From the NCBI RefSeq assembly GCF_032854445.1, contig NC_088304.1, positions 1,924,001 through 1,988,000 of the forward strand: a stretch of 64,000 nucleotides of DNA. The letters run 5' to 3'. The stretch comes from Liolophura sinensis (taxonomy: Eukaryota > Mollusca > Polyplacophora > Chitonida > Chitonidae). The notes under the pieces were generated by a model. That model worked only from the letters and a program-made list of their open reading frames with translations. It was not told the origin of the DNA and ran no database searches. The position numbers and the translations under genes were made by a program. Shown here in pieces: positions 37,501 through 48,032 of the stretch. Positions within the stretch are counted from its first letter, which is position 1, and every line of letters starts with the position of its first letter.

Positions 37501-40500
37501 GTAGATAAATCAGTCATCTTGTAGATAAATCAGTCAGTCATCTTGTAGATAAATCAGTCATCTTGTAGATAAATCAGTCGTCTTGTAGATAAATCAGTCA
37601 GTCATCTTGTAGATAAATCAGTCGTCTTGTAGATAAATCAGTCATCTTGTAGATAAATCAGTCATCTTGTAGATAAATCAGTCGTCTTGTAGATAAATCA
37701 GTTAGTCATCTTGTAGATAAATCAGTTAGTCATCTTGTAGATAAATCAGTCAGTCATCTTGTAGATAAATCAGTTAGTCATCTTGTAGATAAATCAGTCA
37801 TCTTGTAGATAAATCAGTCATCTTGTAGATAAATCAGTCATCTTGTAGATAAATCAGCTGGTCATCTTGTAGATAAATCAGTCAGTCATCTTGCATTTTG
37901 CCTGGTGTTTTGAGGTTAGTTTGGAAGGTGCAACTATATCTTGCTGGAAGTTTTTTAGTTTCTATCCCAAAAGTAATATTTTCAAACATTTAAAAACATT
38001 TCTAAAACTGGACTGTTTTGGAAACAATAGGTCAAATACTGTAGTACACAGATTTTGTACACAGAATTTAAATAATATCTTTGTAACAAACCTTTTGAGG
38101 GATTATCAGATGTTTTTTGTGGGTTTGGGTGAAGAAGGGTGGGTTGGGTGGGTGGCAGAGAGATGGCCTTATTGGCTCAGTTATGTAAAGCACCAAACAA
38201 TTCAGTTTCTGTCATTCATTAAAGTGAACATAAAGTCTGCCACTATTCATCGAAGAAATGATATAGGACACAATTATCACAGAAAAATGTGTAAAAAATT
38301 CTATAAAGTTTTGAAAGCTGAGAAGATGAAGTTCAGCACTGGGGAAATGGTACTGATGGACAATTCACTCCAAGTACCCATTTTGTAGAAGCCCCGACGA
38401 ACTTGGCCAATCACTACCGCTGAAAGCGTCACATGATAATTGGCTGTCACGTCAAAAACCTATTAGCTCCCGATTGTCGGTGTGGTTTTTTACAGTGGAT
38501 AGACCGATATCGATGCAAAAAATTGGATTTTGCAGTTAGTTTAAGTGTTGAACTGATGCATTTTGAACCAGACATTTATGATCAGGGAGCTGAGAACGGC
38601 TGCTCATGTCATAATGCGTACATGTTAGCCAGAATACTGCGGTAACCTGTCAGGGTGAGCTGACAAGAAAACCATCTCAGGAGAGTCATAACTGGACGAA
38701 AAATATTGTGACTTTGCATTATTTTTCCTTAGCAAAGTCAGATTTATTACGAAAATATCTTCCCAAAATCTGAGTGAAAGAGTGTGTTATCAATCAGAAG
38801 GACCCACAATGTTTGGTAAATTACCTGAAGTCGGTAGAGCCTGCTAGGCTAAAAACTTACACATAGGACTGCTAAAACACAACGGTTGTGTCCACGAACA
38901 TCGCTCTGACCGAGGGCCACACTAGAAGAAATATTGAACAGAGCTGATACTCTTTGGTTGCTTTGGTTGGGTATCAGTTATTCTTGTTAGTATTTTCTTA
39001 TTAACTTAAAGGACATTAATGGAATATGTACATAAGTTTACATTAACTTGAAATCACTTGCAAATATTAAAGCAGAGGAAGAAAAAAAGTTGAGTTGTTT
39101 GGAAATGATGAACATTGGTTTTGTTGACGTTGTAAATTACATGACTGTATGATAATTTTATAATTCTTGTGTTGTAGGCATCATAGATATCCCTATAGGA
39201 GAAAGCACAAGTCAGAAATTTTACAAGGTAATTTCCATAAGTTATGTTGTTCTTTCTGTCGTCGTAGGCAACACCAATTTGATTTGATTTTTGAGGGGAG
39301 AGCCAACAATAAAGTATTCAAAAACGTAGTAAATATAAAGTTGAAAATTCAGGTATTTATTTTATGGTCTTTCGTGGGAAGGTCTGTCAGCAACCTGCAG
39401 ATGGTCGTGGGTTTCACTCGGGCTCTGCCCAGTACTGGCTTCCATCGTGTAAGTGAAATATTTTTGAATATGGCGTAAAACACCAATCAAATCAATAAAT
39501 AAATAAAATTTATTTTGCAGTTGTCCAATCACATGTCCGTTGTTTGTTTCCTGCTGTTCAAGGTTTTTCGATCACATATATGTGTCTTGAACAGGAACAA
39601 CTACTGAGACAGTCCACATTTTCTACAAATTTGGAGCTTTTTCATTTTTATTTTTATTTCCATACCTTCCTCCGACGTTGAAAAAAGATTCAATTTGCCA
39701 ACGTTTGGCCAGAATTTCAGTTTGCACAGAATGCTGGGAAATTTACTAGAGGTTGGCCCTTATGTCTAAACTGCTGGATTGAAATAGTTAAACCCTCATG
39801 TCCACATCAAAACTTAGATTAGAATTCTAACTTTATTCAGCTTTATTGTAAACTGCCCTAATTGTTCTAAAATTTGGGACAGATATTAGCAGTGTTGAAA
39901 ACAGAATTTTACATTTCTTTACCAGCCTTTTGCAAAACTAAAGATATGCGTATATTGTTCATCAGATGGTCTAACCATGTGAGAAAAAAGAACCTCAGTA
40001 TTCCCTCGAAAATTACATATATATTGGCAAAAATGAGCAAACCAGGCACTCCAGATTTTAGAAGAAATAGCATATGTCAGATTTATGTCACTGACTTGTG
40101 GAAAACATTCTGTTTGCTTGCAGATGTGCCTGCGACCAGAACACAAGGAAGAGACGAAGTTAGTAACAAGAAAGAGCAGTTTGATTGGTCATGATGCGGT
40201 GACACAGTATCGAGTGTTAGATAGCCATCATCAGTGTGCCCTAGTCGAGTGCCAGCCATTCACCGGTGAGTGTAAAACACCTATCAAATGAATAAATCAA
40301 ACCCTAGTGCAACATTTATATAAAGGATGAAATATATGCCGCACAAAAGAATTCAACTTCCCAACTGCCTTTACTGACACAAGTGTGGCTTTATTTTTGA
40401 CATTATTTTCTATGTAATTAGCCAGCCAGTCTGTCAGCAACCTGCGAATGGTTGTTGGTTTCCTAGGCGCTACCCAGTTTCCTCCCACCCTAATGCTGAC

Positions 40501-43500
40501 TGCCAGTGTACAAGTGAAATATTCCTTATATAATATATAATAAATAAATAAATCTTTGTTATTGAAACTGGTGTGTCGGAACGATGCAGTGACCCAGGAG
40601 CCTCTCACCAGTGCGGTCGCTGTGAGTTCAAGTCCAACCTTTATCAGAGAAAAAGCCATTAATACAGTATGTTTTCACCAAAGGGGCAACTTTGTCCTTG
40701 TTACATAACACTGCTTTATGAACAGCTGCGAGGGTTTTCATGTTGTTATGAGTTTATATTTCATGTGGCACTGTGTTCCCTCCTTTTTGTTTTGTTTGCA
40801 ATTTAATGGAATTATTAACCTTGTGAATTGAGGTTAAGATCATCATTATCTGGACAAATGCCAAATTGGTAGGTAAGTCATCAAATCTTGTAAGTTTCAG
40901 AAGACATGAAGGTTTGTTTTCTGTGACCTTGAGCACAAGTATGTATGAAGAGGGCTTTTTTGAAGTAAACTATTTATGTCAGATGTCAACATGATCCCTC
41001 GCCTGGTGAACATATGAGTTTGATTGACGGTACATCATCAACTGAATTCATCATTCATGGAGGCCATTTGTGAACTACCGTTAGGGACCATCCTAACATT
41101 ACAAAAAAATGTGCAAATTTGTGAAAGAATCCAGTTGTTGTGTCACAGATTCAGGGTTGCCACAGTCATGACAAAAACAACAGAATACTCATATTAGACA
41201 AATATCCCAGTTATGAATTGTCTGAAAGATTTTAAATTTTGAACATTTTTGGTGAAACTGTTGAAAAAGTAATGAATTTTCCTTTTGTGTGAACATTTTC
41301 TAATGACTAATGTAAGTACAATAAATCACCTAAAATTTCATGTGATTTTTAACCGATTAATCACTGTTTTGGAGTACAGAAAGGAGACAGCTGTTTTGAC
41401 CTTTTTGCAAGTTTGCAGAATGTTTAATCAAGAATACTCTGAAGGCATTCTTCTTTGTAGACTATTAAAATTATACTGTTTTCTGAAGCCCTGAAACTGG
41501 TCAATGAAATTGATGTAGTAATCAGATTACAAATATGCATAAATTGCACTTTAAGTTGCTCTTTCACATGCGAAAAGGTTGAGGAAATCGGGTAATTGGT
41601 GAGAAATCATAACATAGTACAATTATAGTTGGCACAATTTGTTATTGGTGGAAAAATCCATAACATTGCAGGTAATTTACCACATATACTGCAAGTGACC
41701 TAACTTTTCACCCCCAAAACAGTTATTTTGTAGAGGCAGTTAAATATCATAAAATATTACCTTTGGTGTTGAAACTGATATTTTTCCAATAGGATATGAT
41801 ACTACATCAGAAAGCAACCTCAACATATCTCATTAAGATTGTAATAAGCCCATAATCAGCAATCAGGTCATTTCACATGGTAGAAATGAACTGTTGTCAA
41901 ATTTAGTCATTAAACTTCATGAATTTAATCTTTGAAATATCTGTTCCAACCCTGTAGATTTCAGTTTGCCCAGCATAGACATTTTCAGAGGGTTTACTGA
42001 ATAATAACATGACAGTGCATGGAACAGCTGTATGTGAACCATGTATTTCTATAGGGTGTTGTTATTTGAGGATGGCCCCTGTTTATTCTGAGCCCTTAAG
42101 TTGGCATGTGCTGAGGAAGCTGAGGCTGAGGCCTAAGACAATGACAGGTGGCAAGAACATCTAAGTGGTAAACAGCAAGAACATTAACTTCAGGGATCAG
42201 CTGCTTCTACCATTATTATATCATCAGCTCCGTAGTTTGCCCACAAGCTTCTCCGCTGTCTAGCATCTTTAGCGCTGAATGACTGCTGTCTGCCAAAGCT
42301 TACAACAACACTCTGCTAGTTGTGCAAACTCCCGTGTCTTGTTACAAACGGCTAGACAACTGCTTGTTACGTAATTCCTGTGTTAAGGTATGACTGGTCG
42401 ATTGATAGATTGCCTGTTTATATTAGGGGGAAATGGTTACAGAAAGAGAATGTTTCCAGGCCCATGTGATATTCGGTGTGTTGTGGGAAGATCAGTAACA
42501 CAACTGTGCAAATGTCATCTGAGCAGCAGAATGGAATAAATTCCTTCTCAGATATCTCGTTATGTCAATCTGTTCAAAACTTAATTTATTATTTTCATCG
42601 CTCATTGCTTCTTCAGCAGTGTCATCTGATTCTGATACCCTTTTATACCGTGCATGTGCTGCCGTCTACATCACTTTACATCACTGCCACCACCAGACAA
42701 GCTTGACCTTTGGAGCCTGGGTAAAGGCTTAATCTTACCACAGATGTCCTTGGATGGAACTATTTAATCAGCATTCAGCAGTAAAATTGTTTCATGCCTG
42801 GGTCAGAATCATGCTGTGTATACTTTAGATAAAGAAGTATTTTTAGAGACAAAGTTTGAATCTGTGTTTTTGAGCTCATCACTGTGACCCCAGTGACCCC
42901 GGTGACCCCAGTGACCCCAGGATTTGACTGCAGTTTCAAGGCAGGAAGTACAGTACCTGTCAGAGGCTGGTGGTTTTTGCTGGCTACTGTGAATTCCTCC
43001 TCCCATAAAGATTCTTTTTGGTAATTAAAGCTTGTGTATAGGTCACTACACAGCCTCATTGTGTTTTGCTGGTCTGAATACAGAAGGCAATCAATCAAGC
43101 TGTCCAAATAACCCCTGAATCTGTTTTATGCCCTCAGGGGTGAAGCACCAGCTGAGGGTACACATGGCGCACGCCCTGAACACACCCATCTTGGGAGACC
43201 ACAAGTACTCTCACTTCAATAAACTGGCACCTCAGGTGAGATACAGCAGGACAAGCTACCTTTACTTCTCTCTATAAGCCTGTCCTAAAGGATGGATGAA
43301 ACAGCGAATTTTTGTGTCTGTATTTGCAGTAAATGAAGTGGCCTAACATAAAAAGGTACACAAAAACTTGGCTTTCTTCTTGAGGTGTAAAAATGGCCAT
43401 AAACAACTGGTTTCTGATAATGCCCCGTGGATCTGTCAGAAAATTAAGTAGCCAGCTAGGATGATGTTAACAGTGATATACAGCGCAAAATTGTGGACCA

Positions 43501-43876
43501 GATGAACTCTGTCAAAGCATCGCCGTATATTGTTTATACTGTTATATTGTTAATTATAGAATATTCTGAAATTGTTCCTCTGGCCCAAAGTTGAAAGTGC
43601 GAAATGTTCAACATGAACCTCTGTGCTAGATTAAATTATACTGAACACTTGATAAATATCTATTTTTTTCTTTCTTTGTAGAAACTCTATCCTGAAATTT
43701 TGCAAAGACTGGGAATTCGTCAAAGCAAAGTTCGTTACCTTGCCATGCATCTGCACGCCAAACTTATTGTTCTACCAGAATTTCTTGATGGACGAAACTT
43801 GGTTTTGTCTGCTTACTTGCCAAGACACTTTGTGGCTAACATGAAGAAACTCAAGCTGAACCAACCCTCCAAGTGA
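30111..43876 (+). CDS. RPUSD4: Mitochondrial RNA pseudouridine synthase RPUSD4-like (9 exons)
   Basis: Complete gene. Exons: 30111-31554, 32311-32448, 33952-33996, 34504-34642, 36368-36468, 39178-39227, 40124-40265, 43138-43235, 43682-43876. All have GT/AG borders, the phases agree, and the total is 2352 nt or 783 residues plus stop. It belongs to the RluA/RluD family, which isomerises uridine to pseudouridine; vertebrate RPUSD4 acts in mitochondrial RNA granules on 16S rRNA and tRNA. Residues 482-783 follow human RPUSD4 closely: [13 protein letters not shown], the catalytic loop [11 protein letters not shown] (Asp about 578), [16 protein letters not shown], the KHQLRVH motif and the [14 protein letters not shown] region. 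The start [18 protein letters not shown] is basic and hydroxylated without acids, like a mitochondrial presequence. An in-frame ATG 26 codons upstream (30033) reads through non-presequence-like residues and is less likely. The protein is about twice the length of the human one because of its N-terminal extension. Confidence 0.9.
31748..31775. repeat. 8-bp repeat GGGGTCAT, 3-4 copies
   Basis: Short perfect run GGGGTCATGGGGTCATGGGG in intron 1 of the RPUSD4-like gene. Confidence 0.85.
32311..32448 (+). CDS. RPUSD4-like exon 2
   Basis: Reads [20 protein letters not shown] then [25 protein letters not shown] and ends in donor AACA|GTAAGT. The segment [14 protein letters not shown] aligns with 'VLAKALTRGILHQDKD' of human RPUSD4, just ahead of the catalytic domain. 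The exon may instead start at 32235 (acceptor TTTCCAG), adding about 25 residues in the same frame. Confidence 0.8.
32753..33272. repeat. 40-bp minisatellite in RPUSD4-like intron 2, 13 copies
   Basis: Unit is GCCTCAGGTAGCTTCTAGTG plus CTCTAGTATTAAGTTTATAA. The first three copies differ in a shared way (GATTCTAG, GTGTTAAGC); later ones are almost identical. Confidence 0.95.
33952..33996 (+). CDS. RPUSD4-like exon 3 (45 nt micro-exon)
   Basis: Fifteen codons, [15 protein letters not shown], between acceptor TTTTTTATTTCAG and donor CATG|GTAAGA. This is the beta strand and KP(Y/A)G(L/M)P(V/S)H motif that opens the RluA-type catalytic domain. It enters and leaves in phase 1. Confidence 0.92.
34167..34365 (+). 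mobile_element. SINE in RPUSD4-like intron 3, 3'-truncated
   Basis: Sense copy from GGGAGCCTCTGTGGCTGAGT through GAGTTCAAGTCCAGCTCATG to CCTCCCACCGTAATG. It ends before the CGTAAAACACC tail. Confidence 0.88.
34504..34642 (+). CDS. RPUSD4-like exon 4: catalytic aspartate
   Basis: Encodes [20 protein letters not shown], then [20 protein letters not shown] and GVMILAR. HRLDxxT(T/S)G is motif II of the RluA family; its Asp is the nucleophile essential for pseudouridine formation. Acceptor TTTGATTTGCAG, donor GCCAG|GTACAT. Confidence 0.93.
35655..35905 (+). mobile_element. SINE in RPUSD4-like intron 4
   Basis: Diverged sense copy with a broken head, B-box region GTGAGTTCAAGTCCAGCTCT, TCAGCAACCAGGCAG, and an intact CAAACACCAATCAAATATAT tail. 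Confidence 0.85.
36368..36468 (+). CDS. RPUSD4-like exon 5
   Basis: Encodes [20 protein letters not shown] then [14 protein letters not shown]. It aligns with 'MAHQVQELFRTRQVVKKYWAIT' of human RPUSD4. Acceptor TTTTTTTTATCTCAG, donor GAAG|GTAAGG. The following intron opens almost at once into a 20/24-bp array. Confidence 0.92.
36590..37892. repeat. 20/24-bp mixed minisatellite in RPUSD4-like intron 5
   Basis: Alternates 20-bp units (TAGATAAATCAGTCATCTTG) and 24-bp units with an extra CAGT, TAGT or CTGG. About 55-60 units in all. The array begins about 120 bases after the exon 5 donor. Confidence 0.95.
39178..39227 (+). CDS. RPUSD4-like exon 6
   Basis: Encodes [17 protein letters not shown] and matches the 'GVVDIPIVE' strand of RPUSD4. 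Acceptor TTGTGTTGTAG, donor ACAAG|GTAATT, leaving phase 0. Confidence 0.9.
39370..39512 (+). mobile_element. SINE 3' half in RPUSD4-like intron 6
   Basis: Contains CGTGGGAAGGTCTGTCAGCA, GATGGTCGTGGGTTTCACTC and the ATGGCGTAAAACACCAATCA tail. Confidence 0.88.
40124..40265 (+). CDS. RPUSD4-like exon 7
   Basis: Encodes [20 protein letters not shown], then [20 protein letters not shown] and VECQPFTG, aligning with 'AVTQYQVLSSTLSSALVELQPITG' of RPUSD4. Acceptor TTTGCTTGCAG. Donor ACCG|GTGAGT lies directly at the start of what looks like a SINE tail (see findings). Confidence 0.92.
40267..40302 (+). mobile_element. SINE tail remnant abutting the exon 7 donor
   Basis: GTAAAACACCTATCAAATGA plus ATAAATCAAA matches the SINE tail at most positions. 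It starts within the donor of RPUSD4-like exon 7. Confidence 0.55.
40428..40640 (+). mobile_element. SINE fragments in RPUSD4-like intron 7
   Basis: Two pieces in sense order. The first is a core and tail (GTCAGCAACCTGCGAATGGT to AATAAATAAATAAAT, 40428-40553). The second is a head piece (GATGCAGTGACCCAGGAGCC, GTGAGTTCAAGTCC, about 40575-40640). They are probably two insertions or a rearranged one. Confidence 0.75.
42884..42922. repeat. 9-bp repeat TGACCCCAG, 4 copies
   Basis: TGACCC recurs at 42885, 42894, 42903 and 42912 in RPUSD4-like intron 7. The spacing equals nuclear-receptor half-sites separated by three bases, but simple tandem growth explains it equally well. Confidence 0.8.
43138..43235 (+). 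CDS. RPUSD4-like exon 8: motif III
   Basis: Encodes [20 protein letters not shown] then [19 protein letters not shown] is the conserved motif with the arginine that contacts the catalytic pocket in RluA-type synthases. Acceptor ATGCCCTCAG, donor CTCAG|GTGAGA. Confidence 0.93.
43682..43876 (+). CDS. RPUSD4-like exon 9 and stop
   Basis: Encodes [20 protein letters not shown], then [20 protein letters not shown] and the end [24 protein letters not shown]. '[12 protein letters not shown]' matches 'SKARYIPLHLHA' of RPUSD4. Acceptor TTTCTTTGTAG. The TGA at 43874-43876 sits inside the first copy of a 20-bp tandem repeat. Confidence 0.92.
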   Translation, partial: KLYPEILQRLGIRQSKVRYLAMHLHAKLIVLPEFLDGRNLVLSAYLPRHFVANMKKLKLNQPSK

Positions 43877-43958
43877 TTCAGGAGACCTCCAAGTGATTCA
43901 GGAGACCTCCAAGTGATTCAGGAGACCTCCAAGTGATTCAGGAGACCTCCAAATGATA
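43862..43958. repeat. 20-bp tandem repeat starting at the RPUSD4-like stop codon
   Basis: Nearly five copies of CCTCCAAGTGATTCAGGAGA. The first copy supplies the final Ser-Lys codons and the TGA stop; the rest form the start of the 3' UTR. Confidence 0.92.
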
Positions 43959-44616
43959 CAGCAAATGTGTGCAAATGATCAAAGGATCCTTCACTTCACA
44001 AAAACCCAAATCGGTATGTTTATCAAATTTAAACCAGGACCATTTGCCTCAAGGGGTCTTGGGGTCTTCATTTTTGTGAAGAAGGAAACCATTTATGTGA
44101 AGGAAGAAACATGTTCATCACATTTACTATGACTGCTTCCCACAAGGGATGATGGAAGTCTTTATGTATGTGGAAACCTCCCCACTAGGAAACCTCTTCA
44201 TCAAACCAAAAAAGTTCCCTTTGTCAGAACCTGGGACCTTTCTTATATACATGTACCGCTAACATTTTGAGGGGGAATGATGTTGGCATGAATGTTATGG
44301 CTAATTTTGTAAGATTTTTCTCTTTCTGTTGTTCAGCTGAACGTTTTCCTGATGCAGTAAGACTATTAGTGCAAAGAAATCTGAGAGAGGTATCACTTTT
44401 TTGGCGTTAGAGATCAGCCAGACATGTGTCCTGTGCCTGAAATGTTTGGTATAAAGAGAAACTTTGACCTTGAAGAGAAACTTTGCAGTAGATCTACAGT
44501 GCTACTCTCAACGTATTGTTAGTCTTCTTGTCTAGAAATACAAGATACATTTTGTTTCATACTAAAGACATATTTGTTTCACCATATTTTCTGCCCATTA
44601 CTGACACTAGTAACTA

Positions 44617-44697
44617 CTACCCACCATAATGCTGGTCACCGTGGTATAAGTGAAATATTCTCGAGTACAGCGTAAAACACCAATCAAACAAATAAAG
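44617..44697 (+). mobile_element. SINE 3' fragment in or near the RPUSD4-like 3' UTR
   Basis: CTACCCACCATAATGCTGGT through GAGTACAGCGTAAAACACCA to CAAACAAATAAAG. Confidence 0.85.
44691..44696 (+). promoter_or_regulatory. Candidate polyadenylation signal supplied by a SINE tail
   Basis: This is the first AATAAA I can find after the RPUSD4-like stop (43876), about 815 bases downstream. It lies in the tail of a sense-oriented SINE fragment (44617-44697). Weaker signals nearer the stop cannot be excluded. Confidence 0.35.
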
Positions 44698-45139
44698 TAA
44701 CTACTAGAAATAATGGGAGATTTTGTAAGATACTCAGACATATTCATACATGTTCATTGTCAGAGAAATAAGACTGTATCTTCTATACTCATAACACAAT
44801 GAGTCATGTAACTCTACGGGTATCTCTGACATATCAACCCGGTTTCCCCTACTCCCAAATTTACCTACTCCTAAAAAGGAAAAGACCTCGAAAAATCAAA
44901 GTAGGCATTACTAAATAGACGACTTAAAACTATGCATAGATATACTTTCATTTATTTTATTAGATTTTTTCTGAAAAGAGATAAAGGCGTTCAAACATTT
45001 GAATTCTAAGGTGGGCTTTATGGACCATGCCATCAGAGTTGAGGAACTCTGACGTCACGGGAAGCTCCCATTTGTTGGTGTGTGACTAGAGCTAAAAAAA
45101 ACTGCGATTGCTTAACAAATAAAACACATACTTGTTTGA

Positions 45140-45715
45140 TAATGTCGTACCGGAGGTTTTTGACAAAAAAATCGATTAGCACAAACCAGTCGAATTTTGC
45201 TATTATATTAGAATAGCCCCAAAACACCTTTTACAAAACAAGAGCCGTCTGTGCACGCGATACCGCTCAAAACCTGTTGGAAAGGTTGTTCATTTTGTAA
45301 TGCGGATCGCTTTATTACTGACGTATCTGATATTTACCGAAAGGGAATAGTTTGAGATATTCTTGGTAAATAAAGAAAATTTGATTCCATTATCGTATAT
45401 GGGTTTTTAACCCAAAATCGCCGTTATACAATTATAGCCTCTGTGAATTTACCCTTTTCTCGGTAACAAATACTATCTGATATTCCGGTGTACATGCATT
45501 GTGACGCCATGCAGGGGTAGACCACTGTCCACTGCTGTAGTCTTTTTTTTTTCTTAAAAAACAAAAACAAAACAACAACACCGTTTTAAACAGGCTATGC
45601 CGGAAATTTTTGGCAAAATAATCGATTAGCGCAAATTCGATCGAATTTTTCCTGTCTTAAAATAACCCAACTAATTATACCTTTAATAAAAATATCAGCC
45701 ACGTCTGCACGTATT
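45140..45715. repeat. Diverged direct repeat of about 115 bp
   Basis: A segment near 45145-45250 (GTCGTACCGGAGGTTTTTGA, ATCGATTAGCACAAACCAGT, CGAATTTT) is echoed near 45597-45710 (CTATGCCGGAAATTTTTGGC, ATCGATTAGCGCAAATTCGA). Both continue into a CGTCTGTGCACG/CGTCTGCACG block. The period is about 455 bases. Confidence 0.55.
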
Positions 45716-46194
45716 AACGTTGAAAAGCGTCAATAAAGTCCCTGAACTTCATAAATCGGGCCGCATTGTGACTTTTTCGAACATTAGGATCAGTTAAGCC
45801 GTATAAATAATATTAATATCTCCTTGGCCAGAGGACCGTAGCTGAAGGTCTACTCAACAACCGCCGGTAGATTAGTACGCTCTGGCCTGGAGAGAGAGTA
45901 GAATAATTCAGGCATGAGGCTGATACATGTATTTTTTATTGAAAAAAAAAACTTTGGCACACCATGTGTCGGTGAAGTTTGCAGCAACATAGTATGTGAA
46001 TCTCCATACCTTCATAAATTTAACAAAAAATGGATAACGTAGTTGTAAGCTGAACACATTTTTGCGAAGCGCGTGTTTAGAAAGGCCCAGCCATGGATAT
46101 ACAGTGCCGCAGGATCAGCACACTTCAAAACTGAAAACTCTTATCTTAAGCTTAGCTCCTCGATTTAGTAGATTTAGTAGTGTTTGGCACGTAA

Positions 46195-46376
46195 GTGCCA
46201 GTGTTAGTGTCAGCGTCTGCGTTAGCATCAGTGTCAGTGTCAGCGTCTGTATCACCGTCATTGTCTGCGTCTGCGTCAGTGTCGGGTTCTGCGTCTGTGT
46301 CAGCGTCTGCGTCAGTGTCAGCGTCTGCGTCAGCGTCTGCGCCAGTGTCAGCGCCAGCGTCAGCGTCAGTGCAACA
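46195..46376. repeat. Hexanucleotide-type repeat (GTCAGC/GTCTGC/GTCAGT)n
   Basis: All frames stay open through this period-6 run, giving Ala/Ser/Val, Leu/Thr and Asp/Ala/Thr polymers on the two strands. They are not considered proteins. Confidence 0.92.
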
Positions 46377-46397
46377 ATAGACCAGTTGATGAGCCAC

Positions 46398-46675
46398 TGT
46401 ACCTCCGTCATTCTGTATATATCACACTATAATTACATACATATGCGTCATTCAGTATATATCACACTATTATTACATGTACCTCAGTCATTCAGTCTAA
46501 ATCACACTATAATTACATGTGCCTCCGTCATTCTGTATATATCACACTATAATTACATGTACCTCCGTCATTCTGTATATATCACACTATAATTACATAC
46601 ATCTGCGTCATTCTGTATATATAACACTATAATTTCACACTATAATTACATGTACTTCCGTCATTCTGTATATAT
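46398..46675. repeat. 40-bp tandem repeat, about 7 copies
   Basis: Unit is CCGTCATTCTGTATATATCA plus CACTATAATTACATGTACCT. It directly follows the period-6 array. Confidence 0.9.
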
Positions 46676-46967
46676 CAAGCAAAGATGTACGTTGTGCATT
46701 GCTTTCATCACATTAAATTGGGTAACGTAGACTACATACCGACAATACATAACCGTTAGAGTGGTTAATATGTTTGTCTTTAAGTCGCAAAGACAAACGA
46801 GCTTCAGTTTCAAATTCACACATTCGACAAAATTTCTACATGCCCTCTCTCTCACTGAGACAAGCCTTGAAGACAATGAACAGTCGACTACACTCCTGTG
46901 GCATTTGTGCTGTCCGTACATATAAGGTTCGTTGAACACGACTTAATTTTCACCAAATATGGCGGCG

Positions 46968-47122
46968 TGCAAGTCTGTGGGAAAGTTTGTCAGTAGCTTT
47001 TGGCGGTCGGTGGTTTAACCTGAGTTCCCCTGTGTCCTCGTCCTCCCATAAAACTGCCTACCGTCGTCCATATGAAAACTTCTCGAGAATGACGTGAAAC
47101 AGTTAATGATCAAATAAACAAG
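46968..47122 (+). mobile_element. Old SINE 3' half
   Basis: Diverged: GTGGGAAAGTTTGTCAGTAG, CTCCCATAAAACTGCC, ATGACGTGAAACAGTTAATG, ATCAAATAAAC. Confidence 0.7.
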
Positions 47123-47877
47123 CACAGTATAATGTTTTACACCATTGGAAAATCCAATACTGACTTTTCGACATATAATTGGTGATTAAGGTTCTTGTAT
47201 ATGGATCGTAAAATTATCAATTCTCACATTTAGCCTTACATGGAGTGCAAGTCTGCGTCTTGGCGTCGCACTAGACATTTGTACATCAGTCGTCAACCGT
47301 TATGGGCGTTCTGAAATGTACCTGCGAGACCATTCTCCATATCTAAGTTCAAAACAAACCTCGGGACAAGTAGGAAAGTATACAAGAAATTGTTTCCTAA
47401 TATAGCTCTGTTTCCTTTGATTTGTTAAAATGAAGTGAACAAAGGACGGATTGATGTAAACAGAAGCAGTCAGTGGCATTTAATCTGTGTAAAATTGAGC
47501 ACACTCTGCTAGTTTATATGTAAATTGAGGGTTATCCAAAATATTGATCTCGGTTGCACCTTGTTTGTATCTGTTCATGTATCAAAATTATACTCATAAC
47601 ATTGTAGAATTTAAGAAATTTAAGTGAAGGTGATTGCATGAGGGAGTATTTTACACCAAGACTTATCCCTTGTTTGATGGCGATAAGATGAGTGGAGGAA
47701 TGGGCAGTGTTCGGAGTAAACCGACAAAATTGTAATTTCCAAAGCCCTAAAAATAAGCTGTAAGATCGTATTTCAAATGTTTGCTGTAGTCAGAAAAGGC
47801 TTTGTTGAATTGACCACTGGTACTAAAAGCAGTATAAGACACTCAGATGTTATAGTCAAGTCTATAGATTATTCTAG

Positions 47878-48032
47878 CTTCCTCTCTGGCCTTAGGTCTA
47901 CGTAAGAGAGTCTAACAGCAACTTGTGAACGATCATGGGTTTCCTGTGGGCTTCGGCGGGTTTCCTCTGGCCGCCGTCGTATAAGTGAAATATTCTTGAG
48001 CACAACCTAAAACGCCGACTGAATAAACAAAT
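47878..48032 (+). mobile_element. SINE 3' half
   Basis: CTTCCTCTCTGGCC, TCTAACAGCAACTTGTGAAC, CCGCCGTCGTATAAGTGAAA, TTCTTGAGCACAACC, AATAAACAAAT. Confidence 0.82.

Noticed and set aside
42884-42922. Nuclear-receptor response element (half-sites spaced by three)
   Set aside because: A perfect 9-bp tandem repeat explains the spacing without invoking binding.
46062-46592. 176-codon frame with Val/Ser/Cys polymer
   Set aside because: Spans a period-6 repeat and a 40-bp repeat; all six frames are open in the hexanucleotide part.
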